Shown here in pieces: positions 1 through 5,766 of a stretch of 5,766 nucleotides of DNA. A program made the translations under genes and the position numbers. This DNA is from an uncultured Devosia sp. (GTDB lineage: Bacteria > Pseudomonadota > Alphaproteobacteria > Rhizobiales > Devosiaceae). Each line of letters starts with the position of its first letter. Position 1 is the stretch's first letter. The notes beneath the pieces are model-generated. The model saw only the letters and a program-made list of their open reading frames with translations. It was not told the DNA's origin and did not search any database. Where the stretch lies: NCBI GenBank assembly GCA_946481445.1, contig CAMLOA010000152.1, positions 1 to 5,766 on the forward strand, given 5' to 3'.

Positions 1-174
1 GTTGCTTCCGGCCAGATCATGTCGCTGGCCGATGTCCTCGCCTCAGCCGGAATCGACAGCGACACCAAAGTTCTGTCCGTTCAGGTATGTGACGACGGCG
101 GAAGGCTGGTCTATCATATCGGCATACTCACTCCTTCGGGGGAAGCACAGAACCTGATTCTGGGCGCGCAGTAA
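1..174 (+). CDS. PepSY-domain protein, C-terminal 57 residues (5' end outside window)
   Basis: The frame is open from the first base and ends at TAA 172-174; no start is visible, so the gene begins upstream. The fragment reads like the second half of a PepSY domain: a helix with SLADVLASAG (residues 8-17), a strand VLSVQV (24-29), a turn DDGGR (31-35), then LVYHIGIL and a last strand near the C-terminus. PepSY proteins are usually exported and act on envelope proteases or as periplasmic modulators. The domain ends almost at the stop codon, so little can follow it. The response regulator starts 25 bases downstream, which suggests one transcript. In Sinorhizobium meliloti the small periplasmic protein FeuN is encoded just before feuP-feuQ and inhibits the kinase; by position this fragment could be the counterpart, but that is inference. 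The signal peptide cannot be checked. One cysteine (residue 30) is visible. Confidence 0.75.
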   Translation, partial: VASGQIMSLADVLASAGIDSDTKVLSVQVCDDGGRLVYHIGILTPSGEAQNLILGAQ

Positions 175-199
175 CAAGGCAGTAGTCGAGGGCGGTCGC

Positions 200-859
200 A
201 TGCGCATTCTGGTGGTCGAAGACGATACCAACCTCAATCGTCAGCTCAAGGAAGCCCTCACCGAAGCGGGCTATGCGGTCGACGTGGCGTTCGATGGCGA
301 GGAAGGCCACTTCCTGGGCGACACCGAACCCTATGACGCGGTGGTGCTCGATATCGGCCTGCCGCAGATGGACGGTCTCAGTGTGCTCGAGGAATGGCGC
401 CGCGCCGGCAAGACCACGCCGGTCTTGCTGCTGACGGCGCGGGATCGCTGGAGCGACAAGGTCCAGGGCATCGACGCCGGCGCCGATGACTATGTCGCCA
501 AGCCCTTCCACATGGAGGAGGTCCTGGCCCGTCTTCGCGCCTTGGTACGCCGCGCGGCAGGCCTGGCATCCAACGAAATCGTCGCCGGCTCGGTCCGCCT
601 CGACTCGCGCTCCGGCAAGGTGACGGTGGATGGCCAGTCGGTGAAACTGACCAGCCACGAACTGCGCCTGCTCAGCTACCTCATGCACCACAAAGGCAAA
701 GTGATCTCACGCACCGAGCTGACCGAGCACCTCTACGACCAGGATTTCGACCGCGACAGCAACACGATCGAAGTGTTTGTCGGCCGCCTGCGCAAGAAGC
801 TGCCGGAGGACTGCATCCAGACCGTACGCGGCCTTGGCTACCAGATCGCCGAGGATTAG
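200..859 (+). CDS. OmpR/PhoP-family DNA-binding response regulator (FeuP-like)
   Basis: This is the cytoplasmic output half of a two-component system: it accepts phosphate from the kinase encoded next to it and binds promoter DNA. The 219 residues have the usual two domains. The receiver (about 1-118) shows the acidic pair D8-D9, phospho-acceptor D51 in VVLDIGLPQMDG, switch residue T79 in LLLTAR and K101 in AKPF, so it looks fully active. The OmpR-type winged helix (about 128-217) ends with the recognition helix NTIEVFVGRLRKKL (188-201) and the wing RGLGYQI (210-216). Start choice: ATG 200 follows GAGGG at 188-192 with a 7-base spacer and directly begins the MRILVVEDD strand. The closest families by pattern are PhoP, QseB and rhizobial FeuP; the upstream PepSY gene and downstream PhoQ-type kinase favour FeuP. 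The target genes cannot be read from the sequence. It ends in TAG, 12 bases before the kinase start and in the same frame. Confidence 0.96.
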   Translation: MRILVVEDDTNLNRQLKEALTEAGYAVDVAFDGEEGHFLGDTEPYDAVVLDIGLPQMDGLSVLEEWRRAGKTTPVLLLTARDRWSDKVQGIDAGADDYVAKPFHMEEVLARLRALVRRAAGLASNEIVAGSVRLDSRSGKVTVDGQSVKLTSHELRLLSYLMHHKGKVISRTELTEHLYDQDFDRDSNTIEVFVGRLRKKLPEDCIQTVRGLGYQIAED

Positions 860-871
860 TTTCCCCACCCC

Positions 872-2248
872 ATGCGCAAGGGCTCGATCGCCGCAACGCT
901 GTTCTGGCTTTCGGCAGGCTGGCTGGTCCTGGCGCTGGTGGCGACCGGATTCCTGCTGACCGACCTCTATTCGCGTGCGCTCGACAATTCGCTTTCCGAC
1001 ACGCTCGACTTTCACGTGGAAAGCCTGACCGGCGCGCTGCTCGAGAGTGGCGACCCCACAAGCCCGGAAATCGGCGTGACCGACCCGCGCTTCGACCGGC
1101 CACGTTCGGGCTGGTACTGGATGGTCCGCGACGCCGACGGCGTGCTGTACAATCTTTCGAGCTCGGTGGTGGGCATCGACCTGCCGCCCGTGACCAGCGC
1201 GGCGGACGAGGGCGGACGGCGGACCGCTGTCCTCGACGATGCCTTCGGCACGCGCATGCGCGTGGTGGAGCGGACCGTGACCCTGGCCCCCGAGAGCTAC
1301 CAGATCGTGGTGACCGGCAACCTCAGCGAAATCCTCGAGCTGGTCGACGATTTCCGCGGGCAGACCCTGATCGTGCTCGGTGCGGTGGGCGTCATGCTGG
1401 CCATCATGAGCGCCATCGTCGCGCGATTCGCCCTCAGGCCCATCGATCGGCTGAGCGCGGCGGTGGAACGCGTGCGCGAGGGCGAGAGCGTGTCGGTGAC
1501 CGGCACCTATCCGCGCGAAATCGCGCCGCTGGCCGAAGAGGTCAACGAGCTGCTGCGGTCGAACGCCCAGATCATCGAGCGGGCCCGCAACCAGGTGGGC
1601 AACCTCGCCCATGGCCTCAAGACGCCCCTGGCGGTGCTGCGTAATGAGGCTGGTGCCAAGCGCGGCGCGCTGGCGGACGTTGTGCTGGGCGAGACCGAGA
1701 AAATGAGCAACATGGTCGCCACCTATCTCGAGCGCGCGCGGCTGGCGGCCCGGACATCGGTGGTGGGCAAGAAGGCCGATGCCACCATGATCATGCTGCG
1801 CCTGTCGCGCGTGATGCGCAAAATCCATCCTGACGTGACAGTTGCGTTTCAGCGCCCCGACGCATCGCTTCCCTGGTTCCGGGGCGACGAGGCCGATCTC
1901 GAGGAAATGGCGGGCAACCTGCTCGACAATGCCTGTAAGTGGTCAAAGGGCCAGGTAGGGGTGCGGCTCGACGCCGAGCGGGGCAATACCGGCACCATGC
2001 TTCTCATCCGCATCGACGACAACGGGCCGGGCCTCAGCGAAGAGGACGCCCAGAAAGTGTTGCGCCGCGGTGTCAGGCTGGATGAGAAAACACCCGGAAC
2101 CGGGCTGGGGCTCGATATCGTCAAGGAACTGGTGGATGTTTATGGCGGGAGCCTGGACCTCAAGCGTTCCGCCCTTGGCGGGCTCCTGGTGGAACTTCGC
2201 CTGCCGACCGCACGGCTTGGTTCCATTGCCAAACCGGCCGCGGCCTGA
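872..2248 (+). CDS. PhoQ/FeuQ-type membrane sensor histidine kinase
   Basis: This is an inner-membrane sensor kinase of 458 residues, the partner of the preceding regulator. Order: first membrane helix about 8-30; periplasmic sensor about 31-162 with the DPRFDRPRSGWYWMV stretch (71-85), typical of PhoQ-like sensors; second membrane helix about 164-186; HAMP linker about 187-238. The H-box is NLAHGLKTPLAVL with phospho-acceptor H247; HxLKTPL is the PhoQ/FeuQ form of this box. The ATPase domain has N-box NLLDN (349-353), G1 DNGPGL (383-388) and G2 PGTGLGLDIV (408-417), all intact. ATG 872 gives a short basic MRK before the first helix. The best Shine-Dalgarno (GAGGA, 851-855) lies inside the regulator's end, 16 bases from ATG, so translation is probably coupled to the regulator. 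PhoQ-class kinases sense divalent cations, osmolarity or acidity; the signal here is unknown. The long acidic cluster of enterobacterial PhoQ is not obvious in this sensor. Confidence 0.95.
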   Translation: MRKGSIAATLFWLSAGWLVLALVATGFLLTDLYSRALDNSLSDTLDFHVESLTGALLESGDPTSPEIGVTDPRFDRPRSGWYWMVRDADGVLYNLSSSVVGIDLPPVTSAADEGGRRTAVLDDAFGTRMRVVERTVTLAPESYQIVVTGNLSEILELVDDFRGQTLIVLGAVGVMLAIMSAIVARFALRPIDRLSAAVERVREGESVSVTGTYPREIAPLAEEVNELLRSNAQIIERARNQVGNLAHGLKTPLAVLRNEAGAKRGALADVVLGETEKMSNMVATYLERARLAARTSVVGKKADATMIMLRLSRVMRKIHPDVTVAFQRPDASLPWFRGDEADLEEMAGNLLDNACKWSKGQVGVRLDAERGNTGTMLLIRIDDNGPGLSEEDAQKVLRRGVRLDEKTPGTGLGLDIVKELVDVYGGSLDLKRSALGGLLVELRLPTARLGSIAKPAAA

Positions 2249-2308
2249 CGCACTTTCGCCGCAATGCGCCAACAAGAGCGACAACAACCAATCACGAGAT
2301 TCAAGCCC

Positions 2309-2782
2309 ATGAACCGCATCGCCCTCATCGCCACGCCGCTCTTCGCCCTGACCCTCGCTGGCTGCGCCAGCACGGGAACGAGCCAGGTCGCGACCGCTCC
2401 GGTGGTGGCCGCTCCGGTGGTGACGACTCCGCTCGTGGCCACGCCGGCGCAGACCACGCAGCAGGCGCTGCTGACCACCAGTGTCTCCAATGGTTTCGTG
2501 GAAGCGGCGGCCCTGTCGCAGATGACCGCCAAGGACTCGGCGGAGGCCAACAGCGCCCAGTTCTACGCGCTGCAGTTCGGCCGTCCGGGTGCGCCGCGCC
2601 AGTGGGCAGGCGACAAGGGCACGACCGGCACGGTCGCCGTGGGGCCCTATGTCCGCGTCAACAATCTCGATTGCCGGGAGTTCACGCACACCGTGAAGAT
2701 CGGCGGCAAGGACTACGTCAAGAAGGGCACAGCCTGCCGCGAGCAGAACGGCAACTGGACCGTGGAGCAGGGCGCCGCCTGA
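2309..2782 (+). CDS. Small lipoprotein with surface-antigen (RT0821/Lpp0805, COG4520-like) domain
   Basis: A 157-residue predicted lipoprotein. MNRIALIATPLFALTLAGC is a classic lipoprotein signal peptide with lipobox LAGC and lipid-carrying C19. Residues 20-50 are a flexible Ala/Pro/Val/Thr linker built from 15-base repeats. The C-terminal domain (about 62-153) shows the pattern of the 17-kDa/RT0821-type outer-membrane antigen family: MTAKDSAEA, ALQFGRPGAPRQW, GTVAVGPYV, CREFTHTVKIGGK, GTACREQNGNW. C122 and C143 probably pair. The glycine-zipper segment of many relatives is absent. Start choice: ATG 2309 has an ACGAGA-like ribosome site 9 to 10 bases upstream and begins the signal peptide exactly; an in-frame ATG at 2264 would add 15 polar residues ahead of it and has no ribosome site. 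It lies 60 bases after the kinase gene, same strand, so it may be cotranscribed. The function is not known; a structural or regulated envelope component is inferred. Confidence 0.88.
   Translation: MNRIALIATPLFALTLAGCASTGTSQVATAPVVAAPVVTTPLVATPAQTTQQALLTTSVSNGFVEAAALSQMTAKDSAEANSAQFYALQFGRPGAPRQWAGDKGTTGTVAVGPYVRVNNLDCREFTHTVKIGGKDYVKKGTACREQNGNWTVEQGAA
2396..2440 (+). repeat. Three 15-bp in-frame repeats in the lipoprotein linker
   Basis: Three consecutive 15-base units (2396-2410, 2411-2425, 2426-2440) encode the five-residue steps APVVA, APVVT and TPLVA, followed by a partial fourth (TP). The first two units share their first 12 bases exactly (GCTCCGGTGGTG); the third has diverged. The unit length keeps the frame, so copy number can change linker length without breaking the protein. 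Confidence 0.8.
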
Positions 2783-2834
2783 TCCCGTCCGGCAGCCCAC
2801 CGAAAAGGATTGTTTACCAACGCACTATAGGGTC

Positions 2835-2854
2835 TGGGAGTTACACAGCTCCCA
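2835..2854 (+). other. 8-bp hairpin just upstream of the next start codon
   Basis: TGGGAGTT (2835-2842) pairs with AGCTCCCA (2847-2854), with one G-T wobble, around a four-base ACAC loop. It ends 13 bases before ATG 2868. No run of T follows, so it is not a standard intrinsic terminator for the lipoprotein gene. It lies in the 85-base gap 2783-2867, which also holds TATAGG at 2826-2831. It could be a 5'-leader structure that limits ribosome access to the downstream gene, or it could be chance. Confidence 0.5.
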
Positions 2855-2867
2855 ACCCCTTGCGTTG

Positions 2868-4079
2868 ATGTCCCAAGTCGCCAATCGACCAGAACCGACG
2901 ACTGAAGCCGCCGCCCGGCCCTTGCGGCCTGTCAAGGCGGCAAGCCGGCCGTTCGCCGGGCTGATCGACGCCGTCCTGGTCGAAGACCCCGCCGCCTTCC
3001 AGTTCGCCGGCTCGGTTTCCCGCAGCATTGCCGATGCGGCCTGGACCTGGGTCGTGCGCGACCTTTGTCCGGACCTGATCTCGGCTGACGGCGTCGCCAA
3101 TGGCAATTTTGGCGCCGCCGAGCTCGAGCTGGTCATGCCCCAGGTGCTCGGACGCATAAAGGAGGGCCTGGCCGCAGCCGACAAGGATGCCGAGGCCGGC
3201 CGCCGCCTGCGCGTCATGCTGGGGCAGGACGAGGCGCGTGCCGCAATTCCGGTGATCCAGAACGCCCTGCGCAGCCGTTCGCTGCTGGTCAAGGCGCAGG
3301 CCTTCGGCCGTGCGGTCAACACCATTGCCGACGATGCCGCGCTGGGAGTGGCCATCCAGTCCATGCCGCTGCAGGATCCGCCCCTGGCCGCCCTGCTGTT
3401 CCACGCCGCGCTCGGGCAGATCGCCAATCCGACCCGGATCGTCACCACCATCATCAAGCTGAGCGGCAACGCAACCGAGGCCACGATCGCCCGCGCCGGC
3501 TACGGGCCTGTGGTCGAGGCGATCCTCGCGCATGCACAGAACCAGGTCCACGCCCTCCAGCCGATGGGGCCATTCGCCGATATCGACCTGGTCTGCCGCA
3601 GCCTGGACCGCTTCCACCGCCTGATCCGCGCATTGACGGGTTATATCGAGTTCGCGCGCGGCAGCCGCTGGACCGCCATGCTGTCGGCCATAACCAAGCA
3701 GGTTTCGGACCGCATCGAACCCCGGTTGAAGACGGTCGTTCCAGACCTGAACCTGGCCCTGCGGCGCAGTGCGGGCACTGACCGCGCCGACAATGATGGG
3801 CTGCTTTCTGCCCTGAACGGCATCTACCTGCTCAGCACGATCCGCGAATGCCGTGACTCCATGGCGCTCAACGCCCTGTTCGACCAGGCCTGGAGCCAGT
3901 CGGGACAGGCGCTGGAACTGCATCTGCAACGCAATCTCGACCTCGTCCGGCAGAATCCGTCCGATGCCGCGACCAGTGCCCGGCTCGACGCCGGCATCAA
4001 GATGGCCGAGATTCGCTTCAACCCCGAATATGCCGAGACGCTACGCCGCGCCCGCGCCGCCGCCGAGCGCCGCAGCTAG
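2868..4079 (+). CDS. Uncharacterised helical protein, 403 residues
   Basis: I do not recognise this family. The reading frame is well supported: third positions are strongly G/C and it fills the region with one long open frame. There is no signal peptide and no clear membrane segment, so it is probably cytoplasmic. The N-terminal 30 residues are Pro/Ala/Arg-rich and probably disordered. The rest looks almost entirely alpha-helical, with Ala/Leu-rich amphipathic stretches (about 82-120, 121-160, 171-200, 241-300, 311-360, 366-402) and a basic, possibly coiled end (ETLRRARAAAERRS). Cysteines at 67, 243 and 328 form no motif. Start: ATG 2868 is preceded directly by TTG 2865, and neither has a visible Shine-Dalgarno; an 8-bp hairpin ends 13 bases upstream. 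Its last 39 bases overlap the end of the opposite-strand flavoprotein gene. It is separated by 85 bases from the lipoprotein gene, so whether it belongs to the two-component operon is open. Confidence 0.8.
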   Translation: MSQVANRPEPTTEAAARPLRPVKAASRPFAGLIDAVLVEDPAAFQFAGSVSRSIADAAWTWVVRDLCPDLISADGVANGNFGAAELELVMPQVLGRIKEGLAAADKDAEAGRRLRVMLGQDEARAAIPVIQNALRSRSLLVKAQAFGRAVNTIADDAALGVAIQSMPLQDPPLAALLFHAALGQIANPTRIVTTIIKLSGNATEATIARAGYGPVVEAILAHAQNQVHALQPMGPFADIDLVCRSLDRFHRLIRALTGYIEFARGSRWTAMLSAITKQVSDRIEPRLKTVVPDLNLALRRSAGTDRADNDGLLSALNGIYLLSTIRECRDSMALNALFDQAWSQSGQALELHLQRNLDLVRQNPSDAATSARLDAGIKMAEIRFNPEYAETLRRARAAAERRS

Positions 4080-5766
4080 GTCCATGCCCGGCCGGTAGGG
4101 GGCAACCAGCCGGATGCCGATGGACTGCCCTTGCTCGCGCAGGCTGAGACGCCCTTCGGCCTGGGCCACGCCGCCACGCAGCAGGACCACGCCGGCCTTG
4201 TCCACCGGGCGCACCACGACACCGATCGCGGTGTGGGGGAGGCGCTCATCGGCATTGCCGAACACCAATGCCCCCGTGTCGAGCCGGCGCGGCTCCAGCG
4301 GCACAGCCAGCCAGAGCGTTGCTTCATCCCCGAACCGGCCATTGAGATAGGCGGGGACACCTCCCTGGCTGGCCGGCGGGGTTGGAGGCGCCGCAGGTTC
4401 GGGCCGCTCGAAGGCCACCATGGCAACGCGCTCCTGCGCGACGATGCCCGCGCTTTCCGGCGGAATGGCACCCAGTTGCACGCCTGCCGTGATGTCCGAG
4501 ATCTCGAGGGGATGGGGCATTTCCGCCAGCTGCCAGCCCTGCCGCCGCCTGAGGAAGGGGAGCCATCCGGGCCACCTGGACCGCGCCGCCCGCGGCTGGG
4601 CGAGGAGGCTATGGGCCGACCCGAGGAAGGCCTGCGGCCTGCCCTCGTCGGCTGCCGCGGCGGTGGGCACGCTGCCGTCGGGGGTTTCATAGATAGGGTC
4701 TATGAGCACGTCTTCGACAGCCGGAATGCTGCGACCGAGCAGCTGGTCGACTGCCGCGATGCCGCTTTGTACGCAGGCCTTGCGCGTGAGATAGCCGGCT
4801 GCACTTCCGGCCAGCGCGATCGCCGGGAGCTGCCCGGCGGGTTCGATACGGCCGGTATCGGGATTCCAGCGACTCTGTCCCCCCGCCATGTGCCAGAGGT
4901 TGAGATCGGGCTGCCAGCCACCGCAGACGACGAGCCGATCCACGTGCAGATCGGGCTCGCGGCGCGTGAACGCTCCCAGCGCCAGCTGCAGCGCGACAAC
5001 GAGGCCGCGCCCCTTTGCCGCCCGACGCACCTCGGACACCATGGTCCCGGGGGCCATGGTAATGCCGTAGGCCTTGGAAAAGGCGATGAAGCGCGATTGC
5101 GGATTGGGCCGGGCGTCGACGATTCGCGGCACCTCGATACCGGCATCGCGGGCCAGCATGGCCAAGCGGTAGGCCGGGCTGCTGACGGTCGCAAGGGCCA
5201 CGCGCCGGCCCGGCCACACGCCATAGTGATGGGCCAGCCAGTGGGCTTCCGCCGCGCCGGCAATGCCCGGCAGGCGGTTGCCCGAAAATATGGGCACCCG
5301 CTCGATCGTGCCGGTGGCAAGCACGATGTGACCAGCGGGGTAGTCGACGACGCGGGCAATCGGCTGCCCGTCCCGCTCGGAAATGACGTGGGCACGGACC
5401 ATGCCCGGCCGGATGCCGAAGACCTCGGCCCCCACTATCCGCGTGATATTGGCCTCGCGTGCAACGGCATCCTGAAGGGAGAGAATTGTCTCTTGAGGCG
5501 CCTCCTCGCCCTCCTGCGTACCGAACAGCAGGGCGTGCCCGCCCGTATGCGGGCTGGCTTCGAGCAGGGTCACCGAGAGCCCGGCGCGGGCCCCCGCCGC
5601 GGCCGCAGAGAGGCCGGACACACCGCCGCCGACGACGACGAGATCGCTGCCTTGGGCCGCTTCGGCTGGAGCCGTCAGCCAGGGGCGCGCTACACCGCCC
5701 GCATGGTCAAGGTCGAGGTCGAGCGAGCGGCGGTAGTGCTCGACCGCCTCGGCGAGCGCGCCCTTC
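4041..5766 (-). CDS. Sarcosine oxidase alpha-subunit-like flavoprotein, partial at 5' end, apparently lacking the folate domain
   Basis: 574 residues are visible; the frame is still open at the window edge, so the true start lies beyond base 5766 and the GTG at 5621 is internal. The dinucleotide fold begins at residues 42-51 (LVVVGGGVSG, GxGxxG form) with acidic E69 ending the second strand. SoxA-type signatures follow: LATGTIERVPIF (149-160), GRRVALATVSSPAYRLAM (186-203), VDARP (216-220), CGGWQPDLNLWHMAGG (281-296) and AGSAAGY (319-325). Heterotetrameric sarcosine oxidase demethylates sarcosine; its alpha subunit carries the NAD site and a C-terminal aminomethyltransferase-like folate domain. 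Here, after SDITAGVQLGAIPPESAGIVAQE (423-445) and a Pro-rich linker (about 455-468), only about 95 residues remain (469-563). They look like the short C-terminal part of that fold (RRLDTGALVF, VVLLRGGVAQAEGRL), and the large central part seems missing. A thin-ring or N-terminal ferredoxin-like domain would be off-window. No soxG follows. The substrate is uncertain; other amine or opine oxidase subunits are alternatives. Confidence 0.85.
   Translation of the reverse strand, partial: KGALAEAVEHYRRSLDLDLDHAGGVARPWLTAPAEAAQGSDLVVVGGGVSGLSAAAAGARAGLSVTLLEASPHTGGHALLFGTQEGEEAPQETILSLQDAVAREANITRIVGAEVFGIRPGMVRAHVISERDGQPIARVVDYPAGHIVLATGTIERVPIFSGNRLPGIAGAAEAHWLAHHYGVWPGRRVALATVSSPAYRLAMLARDAGIEVPRIVDARPNPQSRFIAFSKAYGITMAPGTMVSEVRRAAKGRGLVVALQLALGAFTRREPDLHVDRLVVCGGWQPDLNLWHMAGGQSRWNPDTGRIEPAGQLPAIALAGSAAGYLTRKACVQSGIAAVDQLLGRSIPAVEDVLIDPIYETPDGSVPTAAAADEGRPQAFLGSAHSLLAQPRAARSRWPGWLPFLRRRQGWQLAEMPHPLEISDITAGVQLGAIPPESAGIVAQERVAMVAFERPEPAAPPTPPASQGGVPAYLNGRFGDEATLWLAVPLEPRRLDTGALVFGNADERLPHTAIGVVVRPVDKAGVVLLRGGVAQAEGRLSLREQGQSIGIRLVAPYRPGMDLAAALGGGAGAA

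Noticed and set aside
707..1828. Long minus-strand open frame (373 codons) opposite the kinase
   Set aside because: Its composition (rich in His, Gln, Arg, Gly, Asp without motifs) is what a high-GC gene gives on its complement. The plus strand carries an intact kinase with every catalytic box.
2298..2302. GATTC (a GANTC methylation site) next to the lipoprotein ribosome site
   Set aside because: Such a five-base site is expected by chance several times in a window of this size, and others occur inside genes here; one copy is no evidence for methylation control.
2264..2308. Upstream ATG that would lengthen the lipoprotein by 15 residues
   Set aside because: It would place polar residues ahead of a perfect lipoprotein signal peptide and has no ribosome binding site; ATG 2309 fits both.
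1943..2800. Minus-strand open frame (285 codons) across the kinase end and the lipoprotein
   Set aside because: It spans two clear plus-strand genes and the gap between them, shows repeated Arg/Gly/His runs and has no recognisable domain.
2841..3929. Minus-strand open frame (362 codons) opposite the unknown 403-residue gene
   Set aside because: It is almost as long as the plus-strand frame, so I compared the two. The plus frame has the G/C-rich third positions and a natural residue mix; the minus product is a Gln/His/Gly/Arg-rich shadow.
5619..5621. GTG as the start of the minus-strand flavoprotein
   Set aside because: It falls inside the GGGVSG nucleotide-binding loop; the frame continues upstream with DLVVVGGG and stays open to the window edge.

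Overview
The window is high-GC DNA (clearly above 60% G+C by eye) that is almost fully coding, with G/C-rich third codon positions. The PepSY / response regulator / kinase arrangement resembles the FeuN-FeuP-FeuQ locus of rhizobia. With the surface-antigen lipoprotein and the sarcosine-oxidase-alpha-like gene, it suggests an alphaproteobacterium, probably Hyphomicrobiales. A Devosia-like host is possible, but that is a guess from overall character.

Left part (1-2782, + strand): a signalling cluster with all genes in one direction. It holds the 3' end of a small PepSY-type protein (1-174), an OmpR/PhoP-class response regulator (200-859), a PhoQ/FeuQ-class membrane histidine kinase (872-2248) and, after a 60-base gap, a small lipoprotein with a surface-antigen-type C-terminal domain (2309-2782). 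The simplest reading is an envelope-sensing two-component system with a periplasmic modulator encoded upstream and an envelope lipoprotein downstream.

Middle (2783-4079, + strand): an 85-base gap with an 8-bp hairpin just before the next start codon, then a 403-residue, probably cytoplasmic, alpha-helical protein that I do not recognise.

Right part (4041-5766, - strand): the 3' two thirds or so of a flavoprotein related to the alpha subunit of heterotetrameric sarcosine oxidase. It converges on the unknown gene and overlaps it by 39 bases. It appears to lack the large folate-binding aminomethyltransferase body of normal SoxA while keeping a short C-terminal domain that resembles the end of that fold. 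No soxG follows it. This domain loss and the unknown 403-residue protein are the two points most worth following up. I see no RNA gene, CRISPR array, insertion sequence or attachment site, and no convincing complete new system.
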